Positions 1 to 5,026 of a stretch of DNA of 5,026 nucleotides are shown here, piece after piece; the stretch's first letter is position 1, and every line of letters begins with the position of its first letter. The position numbers and the translations under genes were made by a program. The notes beneath the pieces were generated by a model that saw only the letters and a program-made list of their open reading frames with translations, was not told the DNA's origin and did not search any database. This DNA comes from Verrucomicrobiota bacterium (lineage in GTDB: Bacteria; Verrucomicrobiota; Verrucomicrobiia; Limisphaerales; UBA11358): positions 1 through 5,026 of the forward strand of contig JAJPKI010000072.1 of NCBI GenBank assembly GCA_021323835.1, written 5' to 3'.

Positions 1-919
1 TTCCGATCTCGGTCGTTTGTTGCTGTGAATTGACTTTCACGAAGCCGCGCTCGTCCAATTCAATTTTCGTATTTGCCAAACCCAAATCTTTGCTGTTCGC
101 CACGCGGCCAACCGAGACGAGCACGCGGTCATAAAGTTCTTCAACTTTTTTACCGTCAAATTCCATCGTCACGTTGATTTGTTTTCCGACCGTCGCCATT
201 TTTATGACTTTGGCCTTCAGTCGGATTTCTTTGAAAGATTTTTTGGCATTGGCAATGACTGGCCGGGTCAAATCCGGGTCTGCGCCGGTCAAAATATTTT
301 CCGCCGCTTCGACGCAAACAATTTTGCTGCCGAGTGCAGCATAGACAAATCCCAATTCCATTCCGATGTAACCGCCGCCGACGACGAGCAAATTTTCCGG
401 CACATCGGGAATTTCCAGCGCTTCCGTCGAAGTCATCACGCGCGGATTTCCCAAATCAAACGCCTTCGGCATCGCAGGCAGCGAACCGACGGCGAGAATC
501 GCCTTATCGTATTCTATGAATTGCTGGCCTTTGTCCGTCTCGACGCGCAATTTGTTCGAGCCTTCAAAATATCCGCGTCCGGCAATGACCGTCACGCCGC
601 GCATTTTCGCCAGTGTTGCCACGCCGCCGCTCAACTTGGCGATAATTCCATCCTTCCACGCGCGCAATTTTTCCAATTCGACTTTCGGTTCGGTGAAAGA
701 AATTCCGCGATGCGCCGATTCGCGCGCGTTTACGATTTGATGCGTGGCGTAAAGCAATGCCTTCGATGGAATACAGCCGCGATTCAAGCAAACGCCACCG
801 AGTTTTTGTTCGCGTTCGATGAGAATTACTTTCTTGCCCAAATCCGCAGCGTAAAATGCTGCGGCGTAACCGCCGGGCCCCGCGCCGACAACGACAATTT
901 CTGTTTTAATTGAGTCCAT
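1..919 (-). CDS. lpdA: Dihydrolipoyl dehydrogenase (E3), C-terminus beyond the window
   Basis: This is the FAD flavoprotein that reoxidises the dihydrolipoyl group of E2 and passes electrons to NAD+; it acts in the cytoplasm. My translation of 306 codons starts MDSIKTEIVVVGAGPGG, so the FAD Rossmann motif (GAGPGG, residues 12-17) begins almost at once and there is no N-terminal lipoyl domain. Glu35 ends the second strand of that fold. The redox disulfide motif GGVCLNRGCIPSK gives Cys44 and Cys49. AVGS (143-146) and the NAD-binding GGGYIGME (181-188), with Glu204 as the likely NAD-ribose ligand, follow. The family is about 470 aa, so roughly the last 165 residues, including the dimerisation domain and its catalytic His-Glu pair, lie outside. 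The ATG sits 3 nt after the aceF stop (TAA-TTC-ATG), which suggests translational coupling. The nearest Shine-Dalgarno-like GGAG (plus-strand 934-937) is 14 nt away, wider than ideal. The next start would cut into the FAD fold. The identification is firm. Assignment to PDH in particular rests on operon position, since E3 is often shared with other 2-oxoacid complexes. Confidence 0.96.
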   Translation of the reverse strand, partial: MDSIKTEIVVVGAGPGGYAAAFYAADLGKKVILIEREQKLGGVCLNRGCIPSKALLYATHQIVNARESAHRGISFTEPKVELEKLRAWKDGIIAKLSGGVATLAKMRGVTVIAGRGYFEGSNKLRVETDKGQQFIEYDKAILAVGSLPAMPKAFDLGNPRVMTSTEALEIPDVPENLLVVGGGYIGMELGFVYAALGSKIVCVEAAENILTGADPDLTRPVIANAKKSFKEIRLKAKVIKMATVGKQINVTMEFDGKKVEELYDRVLVSVGRVANSKDLGLANTKIELDERGFVKVNSQQQTTEIG

Positions 920-922
920 GAA

Positions 923-2188
923 TTAAATTTTAACTCCGTCTTCTTTGAAATTTTCCAACGCGGAAACTAAATCCAAAACAAACCGCGCCGCATTTGCGCC
1001 GTCGGCAACGCGATGGTCGTAACTCAACGCCAGCGGCGTCATCATACGCGCTTCAATTTTTCCATCGCGCACAACGGCCTTCATCGCGCCGCGACCGAGT
1101 CCGAGAATCGCGACTTCCGGTTTGTTGACAATCGGCGTGAAATGTCCGCCACCAATCGCGCCTTGATTTGAAATTGTGAAACTGCCGCCTTTCATTTCGT
1201 CGCCGGAAATTTTCCGGTCACGTGCTTTGGCCGCAAGCTGTTCCAATTCCTTCGCCAAATCCAAAATGGATTTTTTGTCCACATCGCGAATCACGGGAAC
1301 CATCAAGCCCAATTCCGTGTCCACGGCGATGCCAAGATGAAAATATTCTTTGATGACAATTTCGTTGGCGACTTCGTCGAGGCTTGAATTGAAAATCGGA
1401 TGTTTCTTCAACGTCTCGACGACCGATTTCAAAATCAACGGCGTCAACGTCAGCTTCACGCCTTTTTTCTCGTAAGCCGCGCCGAATTTTTTGCGCAATT
1501 CGTTCAACCGCGTGAAATCTGCTTCGTCAAATTGCGTCACGCGCGCGACGGAACTCCAACTTTCCGTCATGCGCCGGGAAATAACCTGGCGCAACGGCGA
1601 CATTGGTTTCTTTGAAACCGGACCGAATTGCGAAAAATCAATTCGTTCGGCAACGGCCGGACGCATTCCAATTCCGCCGCCGGAAGTTTTCGCTTTTGCC
1701 GCCGCTGAAATCAATCGCTGGATGTAATGGCGTAAATCGCCGACAACAATTCGTCCGCCGGATTCGCTGCCGCGCACTTTGCGCAAATCAATTCCCAATT
1801 CTCGCGCCATTTTGCGGACGGATGGCGATGCGACCGGCTCGGCATTTGAAATTTCGCCATCTTCATCCGCCTCTCCCATTTCTTCTTCAACTGATGTTGC
1901 CGCTTTTTTGGTTGCAGATTTTGCCGCCACCGCAGGCGCAGCGGTCGGAGTGCCGCCGGTTTCATTTACCGAAATCAGTTTTGCTCCCACGCTGACGCGG
2001 TCGCCATTCTTTACAAAAATCGCAGCGACAGTGCCAGAAGCGGTCGAGGGAATTGACGCGACGGCCTTTTCATTTTCCAATTCCAAAATCGCCTGGCCCT
2101 TGGCCACCGTGTCGCCTTCTTTGACGAAGACATTCACGACGACGCCGGAATCAGCGCCTTCACCTAGCTTGGGAAGTTTTACGTCCAT
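923..2188 (-). CDS. aceF: Dihydrolipoyllysine-residue acetyltransferase (PDH E2)
   Basis: This is the core subunit of the PDH complex; it transfers the acetyl group from its lipoyl arm to CoA. The 421 residues divide into one lipoyl domain (about 1-75), a linker (76-118), a peripheral-subunit-binding domain (about 119-156), a second linker (157-191) and the catalytic acyltransferase domain (about 192-421). The lipoylated lysine is Lys41 in ENEKA, where many E2s have a (T/G)DKA core. The subunit-binding domain has the usual SPSVRKMARELGID start and a SGGRIVVGDL end. The catalytic domain shows SFTIS (336-340), HFTPIVNKPEVAILG and SYDHRVADGA, with His392 and Asp396 as the expected catalytic residues. 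One lipoyl domain makes it shorter than the three-domain E. coli AceF (about 630 aa). The first linker is Ala/Pro/Lys-rich and then strongly acidic at 101-112. The ATG lies directly ahead of the lipoyl domain, which supports this start, but no Shine-Dalgarno sequence is visible upstream. Acetyl rather than another acyl specificity is inferred from the adjacent aceE. Confidence 0.97.
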   Translation of the reverse strand: MDVKLPKLGEGADSGVVVNVFVKEGDTVAKGQAILELENEKAVASIPSTASGTVAAIFVKNGDRVSVGAKLISVNETGGTPTAAPAVAAKSATKKAATSVEEEMGEADEDGEISNAEPVASPSVRKMARELGIDLRKVRGSESGGRIVVGDLRHYIQRLISAAAKAKTSGGGIGMRPAVAERIDFSQFGPVSKKPMSPLRQVISRRMTESWSSVARVTQFDEADFTRLNELRKKFGAAYEKKGVKLTLTPLILKSVVETLKKHPIFNSSLDEVANEIVIKEYFHLGIAVDTELGLMVPVIRDVDKKSILDLAKELEQLAAKARDRKISGDEMKGGSFTISNQGAIGGGHFTPIVNKPEVAILGLGRGAMKAVVRDGKIEARMMTPLALSYDHRVADGANAARFVLDLVSALENFKEDGVKI

Positions 2189-2214
2189 AAATTCGAACGG
2201 ATAGCTTGAAGAAA

Positions 2215-2236
2215 ATTGCTGCCGTTTTCCAGCAAT
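2215..2236 (-). promoter_or_regulatory. Intercistronic hairpin between aceE and aceF
   Basis: On the transcribed strand ATTGCTG and CAGCAAT form a perfect 7-bp stem around an 8-nt loop (GAAAACGG), followed at once by TTTTC. It lies in the 76-nt aceE-aceF spacer, about 26 nt before the aceF ATG and 28 nt after the aceE stop. The stem has only four G-C pairs and the T run is four long, so it would be at best a weak intrinsic terminator. An attenuator, an RNA-processing or stability element that sets E1:E2 ratio, or chance are the alternatives. The stem is seen directly; its function is inferred. Confidence 0.4.
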
Positions 2237-2264
2237 AATTTACGGTAGAACCTTCGCTAACAGT

Positions 2265-4955
2265 TTAGATAAGCTGCGGCTGAACTTTTTCAGGGTTCAC
2301 ACCCAAATCTTTGATGGCTTGCGCGACAATCTCGCGACCAATGAGATTTTTTTCGGCGAGCACGTAGAGCGTGCCAATAACTGTGCTCTCCGCGTCCACT
2401 TCAAAAAATCTTCGCAGCCTTGCGCGCGTGTCGCTGCGACCAAAGCCGTCCGTGCCGAGCGTGAACAATCCGCCCGGAACCCACGGCGCAATCTGGTCGG
2501 GCACGGTGCGGATGTTGTCGGAAACGGCGATGAATGCGCCCTGCTCTTTTGCCAAAAGATTTTCGACGTAGGATTTCTTCGGCGCTTCGGTGGGATGCAA
2601 CATGTTCCATTTCTGGCAACGAATGGCGTCGGTGCGAAGCAATTTGTAACTCGTCGCGCTCCAAACATCGGCGCTCACGCCATATTTTTCCGCGAGAATT
2701 TCCTGCGCTTTCAATGCGGACAAAATAATCGGCCCGCTGCCGAGAATGTGCGCTTTGATTTTTTTGCCTTCCGCGCCGGATTTGAATTTATACAAGCCTT
2801 TGAGAATTCCGTCTTCAACGCCGGATGGCATCGGCGGCTGCGCGTAATTTTCGTTGTAGAGCGAGAGATAATAGAAAATGTCTTCGCCTTCGGCATACAT
2901 GCGGCGTAATCCATCAGCGATGATGACCGCGAGTTCAAATCCGAACGCGGGGTCGTAAGGCAAACAGGTCGGAATGGTGCTGGCGTGAAGCAAGCTGTGA
3001 CCGTCCTGGTGTTGTAAGCCTTCACCGTTCAAAGTGGTTCGACCGGCAGTTGCGCCGAGCAAAAAGCCGCGCATGCGGATGTCGCCCGCGAGCCAGAATA
3101 AATCACCGGTGCGTTGCGGACCGAACATCGAATAGTAAATGTAAAACGGAATCATCGGCACGCCATGCGTCGCGTAACTCGTGCCTGCGGCGATGAGCGA
3201 GGCCATCGAACCGGATTCGGTGATGCCTTCTTCCAAAATTTGTCCGTCCTTCGCTTCGTGATAATACAGCAGCGATTCCTTGTCCACCGGCTCGTAAAGT
3301 TGGCCTTTGTGAGAATAAATTCCGATTTCGCGAAATAGTGCGTCGAGACCACACGTGAGCGCTTCGTCAGGAATAATCGGCACGACATTTCGGCTAATGC
3401 TTTTTTGACGCAGCAAACTTCTCAACAAACCGCCGAACGCAGTTGTAGTGGAAATTTCCGTTGTCGAACCTTTGAAAAATTCGGCAAAAGATTCCAGCTT
3501 CGGCACGTCGAGCTTAATATTTTTAACGATTCGCGCGGGCAAAAATCCGCCGAGCGCTTTGCGGCGTTCGAGCAGATATTGAATCTCCGGACTATCGGCA
3601 GGCGGACGATAAAACGGCGTGTCGGCAATTACATCGTCGGAAACGGGAATCTCAAAGCGCTCGCGAAATTCGCGAAGCTCTTTTTCATTCATCTTTTTTT
3701 GCTGATGCGTGATGTTCTTGCCTTCGCCCGCTTCGCCGAGGCCGTAGCCTTTCACCGTGTTCGCGAGAATCACCGTCGGCTGGCCTTTGTGCTCCGTCGC
3801 AACTTTGTAAGCCGCATACATTTTCCGCGTGTCATGACCGCCGCGCAGAAGTTTTCGGATTTGGTCGTCGGTCAAATGATTGACGAGCGGCAGCAGTTCA
3901 GGATATTTGCCGAAGAAATGTTTGCGCGTGTAGCTGCCGGGTTCAACGGAATATTTTTGGAAATCGCCGTCCACGCATTCTTCCATGCGCTTGAGCAACA
4001 AGCCGGTTTTATCGCGCGCAAGCATTTCATCCCAATCGCAGCCCCAAATGACCTTGATGACGTTCCAACCCGCGCCGCGGAAAAGCCCTTCGAGTTCCTG
4101 AATGATTTTTCCGTTGCCGCGAACCGGGCCGTCGAGTCGCTGCAAATTACAATTGATGACCCAAATTAAATTGTCGAGATTTTCACGTGCGCCGAGCGTG
4201 ATTGCGCCGAGCGTTTCCGGCTCGTCGCATTCGCCGTCGCCGAGGAACGCCCAAATCTTCGGCTCTGTGTTCCAATTCACCAATTTGCGCGCCTGCAAGT
4301 AACGATTAAACCGTCCCTGATACAGCGACATGATTGGACCGAGTCCCATCGAGACGGTTGGGAATTGCCAGAAGTCCGGCATCAAATACGGATGCGGATA
4401 CGACGACAATCCACCGCCTTCGGCCAATTCCTGACGAAAATTTTGCAACTGCGCTTCGCTGATTCGCCCTTCGAGAAATGCACGCGCATACATTCCCGGT
4501 GCGGCGTGACCTTGAAAATAAACCAAATCACCGGGAAAATTTTCCGATGCGCCGCGAAAAAAATGATTAAAGGCAACTTCGTAAAGCGTCGCCGCCGATG
4601 CGTAAGTTGAAATGTGTCCGCCGACGTTCGTCGTGGCGTTGGCTTTGACGACCATCGCCATCGCGTTCCAGCGGCAAAGACTTTTGATACGCCGCTCCAT
4701 TCGCCAGTCGCCCGGATACGGCGGTTGTTGCTCCGGCGGAATCGTATTGATGTAAGGCGTCGTCAGTCCGACTGGCGGACGCGGCGTCGCGCGCAATTGA
4801 TTCGCAAATTTCTCGAGCAATTCGGCGGCGCGTTCAGGTCCCTCGCTTCTTAAAGCGCGGTCGAAAATGGATTGCAGCGAATCGGTTCCTTTGTCGCCGT
4901 TTCCGTTGCCGGACGGGCGATGCGAACCGTAAATTTCTTTTGTCTCAACTTTCAC
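2265..4955 (-). CDS. aceE: Pyruvate dehydrogenase E1 component, homodimeric type
   Basis: This is the thiamine diphosphate enzyme that decarboxylates pyruvate and reductively acetylates the E2 lipoyl arm; it is the entry step of the PDH complex. At 896 aa it matches the family (E. coli AceE 887 aa) and aligns by eye over its whole length. An N-terminal ThDP domain spans about 70-480, a pyrimidine-binding domain about 490-710 and a C-terminal transketolase-like domain about 720-896. The ThDP/Mg motif starts GDGECDEPE at 239 and ends INCNLQ, giving Asp240, Asn270 and Gln272 as metal-site residues. His417 (GKNITHQ) matches E. coli His407, Glu580 (EGITES) matches Glu571, and Glu645 and His649 (GEGLQH) match Glu636 and His640. 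An oddity is DEALTCGL at 530-537, where DEARTFGM is usual. The start codon is GTG. An in-frame TGA lies 7-9 nt upstream, so translation cannot begin earlier, and no Met codon occurs before the conserved region. A possible AAGG lies 13 nt upstream, so the ribosome site is poor. It is the first gene of the operon visible here. Confidence 0.98.
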   Translation of the reverse strand: MKVETKEIYGSHRPSGNGNGDKGTDSLQSIFDRALRSEGPERAAELLEKFANQLRATPRPPVGLTTPYINTIPPEQQPPYPGDWRMERRIKSLCRWNAMAMVVKANATTNVGGHISTYASAATLYEVAFNHFFRGASENFPGDLVYFQGHAAPGMYARAFLEGRISEAQLQNFRQELAEGGGLSSYPHPYLMPDFWQFPTVSMGLGPIMSLYQGRFNRYLQARKLVNWNTEPKIWAFLGDGECDEPETLGAITLGARENLDNLIWVINCNLQRLDGPVRGNGKIIQELEGLFRGAGWNVIKVIWGCDWDEMLARDKTGLLLKRMEECVDGDFQKYSVEPGSYTRKHFFGKYPELLPLVNHLTDDQIRKLLRGGHDTRKMYAAYKVATEHKGQPTVILANTVKGYGLGEAGEGKNITHQQKKMNEKELREFRERFEIPVSDDVIADTPFYRPPADSPEIQYLLERRKALGGFLPARIVKNIKLDVPKLESFAEFFKGSTTEISTTTAFGGLLRSLLRQKSISRNVVPIIPDEALTCGLDALFREIGIYSHKGQLYEPVDKESLLYYHEAKDGQILEEGITESGSMASLIAAGTSYATHGVPMIPFYIYYSMFGPQRTGDLFWLAGDIRMRGFLLGATAGRTTLNGEGLQHQDGHSLLHASTIPTCLPYDPAFGFELAVIIADGLRRMYAEGEDIFYYLSLYNENYAQPPMPSGVEDGILKGLYKFKSGAEGKKIKAHILGSGPIILSALKAQEILAEKYGVSADVWSATSYKLLRTDAIRCQKWNMLHPTEAPKKSYVENLLAKEQGAFIAVSDNIRTVPDQIAPWVPGGLFTLGTDGFGRSDTRARLRRFFEVDAESTVIGTLYVLAEKNLIGREIVAQAIKDLGVNPEKVQPQLI

Positions 4956-5026
4956 TGTGATTCAATTGCCTTGTGACGCGAATGCGTTCACCAGTTAAAC
5001 CTAAATTTATCATCAACGCCAGCCAA
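4956..5026. other. Region upstream of aceE
   Basis: These 71 bases precede the aceE GTG. On the minus strand the aceE frame is full of stops. The other two minus frames end in stops at the 5' part of the operon (one at TGA near 4988, one just inside aceE), so the tail of an upstream minus-strand gene cannot be excluded. I found no convincing sigma-70 -35/-10 pair and no PdhR-like ATTGGTxxxACCAAT box. An imperfect dyad occurs at 4974-4990 (TGACGC-GAAT-GCGTTCA, with one unpaired T), which could be an operator half or leader hairpin, or chance. The operon promoter may lie partly beyond the right edge. Confidence 0.4.
4982..5026 (+). CDS. Possible start of a divergent gene, cut by the window edge
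   Basis: An ATG at 4982 opens a plus-strand frame that stays open for all 15 codons to the edge and reads MRSPVKPKFIINASQ. An in-frame TGA at 4958 limits any extension; a GTG at 4973 is the only other upstream start. The basic opening followed by a hydrophobic KFII stretch would suit the first beta-strand of a cytoplasmic enzyme, but no family can be named from 15 residues. Against it, no Shine-Dalgarno site is visible, and only 26 nt would separate it from the divergent aceE start. That gap is too short for two ordinary promoters, so each promoter would have to sit inside the other gene. Confidence 0.22.
   Translation, partial: MRSPVKPKFIINASQ

Noticed and set aside
179..913. A 244-codon open frame on the plus strand
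   Set aside because: It is wholly antisense to lpdA, whose minus-strand frame has full E3 motifs. The plus-strand translation is rich in F, R, H and Q, looks like no known protein, and arises from the codon bias of the opposite strand.
1203..1217. Near-perfect palindrome CCGGAAATTTTCCGG
   Set aside because: It lies inside the aceF catalytic domain and encodes conserved-type residues (RKISG). AAATTT and TTTTCC words are common throughout this window because of codon use, so a regulatory role is not supported.
2319..2909. A 196-codon open frame on the plus strand
   Set aside because: It is antisense to the aceE C-terminal domain, has no family resemblance, and its ends do not relate to any ribosome site or gene boundary.
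3405..4169. A 254-codon open frame on the plus strand
   Set aside because: It is antisense to the most conserved part of aceE, with no recognisable domain and a composition typical of a shadow frame.
4534..4545. Perfect 12-bp palindrome GGAAAATTTTCC
   Set aside because: It is inside aceE coding sequence (the segment ENFPG), explained by GAA/AAT/TTT codon choice, with no repeat nearby in an array.
4991..5026. A sigma-70-like promoter for aceE (TTGGCT or TTGATG with downstream TA-rich hexamers)
   Set aside because: No pairing with 16-18 bp spacing matched more than about half of each consensus hexamer, so I do not call it.
1..5026. A novel defence, mobile or biosynthetic system
   Set aside because: The three genes account for almost all of the sequence and are standard PDH complex genes in standard order; no transposase, integrase, repeat array or accessory gene is visible.

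Overview
The window holds one housekeeping locus: the pyruvate dehydrogenase (PDH) complex operon, read entirely from the minus strand in the order aceE (E1, 896 aa, complete), aceF (E2, 421 aa, complete), lpdA (E3, first 306 codons, cut by the left edge). Together they encode the whole machine that converts pyruvate, CoA and NAD+ to acetyl-CoA, CO2 and NADH: E1 decarboxylates pyruvate on thiamine diphosphate and reductively acetylates the E2 lipoyl arm, E2 passes the acetyl group to CoA, and E3 reoxidises the dihydrolipoyl arm through FAD to NAD+. All family catalytic motifs I could look for are present, so the complex looks functional.

Layout from the transcription start side: 4956-5026 is a short stretch upstream of aceE, with no convincing promoter but with the possible first codons of a divergent plus-strand gene; 2265-4955 is aceE, which starts with GTG; 2189-2264 is a 76-nt aceE-aceF spacer carrying a perfect 7-bp hairpin followed by a short T run; 923-2188 is aceF; a 3-nt gap; then lpdA from 919 running off the window at base 1. 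Every long plus-strand reading frame lies antisense to these three genes and shows no recognisable protein.

The organism is bacterial. E1 is the long homodimeric (AceE) type of Gram-negative and actinobacterial complexes, not the split alpha/beta type. The E2 has a single lipoyl domain with an ENEKA lipoylation motif. Base composition is near 50% GC, with frequent AAA, GAA, ATT and TTG codons, and Shine-Dalgarno signals are weak or absent. This combination reminds me of Verrucomicrobiota-like genomes, but that is an impression from memory and not a demonstrated placement.

I found no mobile element, CRISPR array, RNA gene or obvious novel system. The points most worth a second look are the intercistronic hairpin, an altered conserved block next to the E1 active site, the acidic E2 linker, and the possible divergent gene at the right edge.
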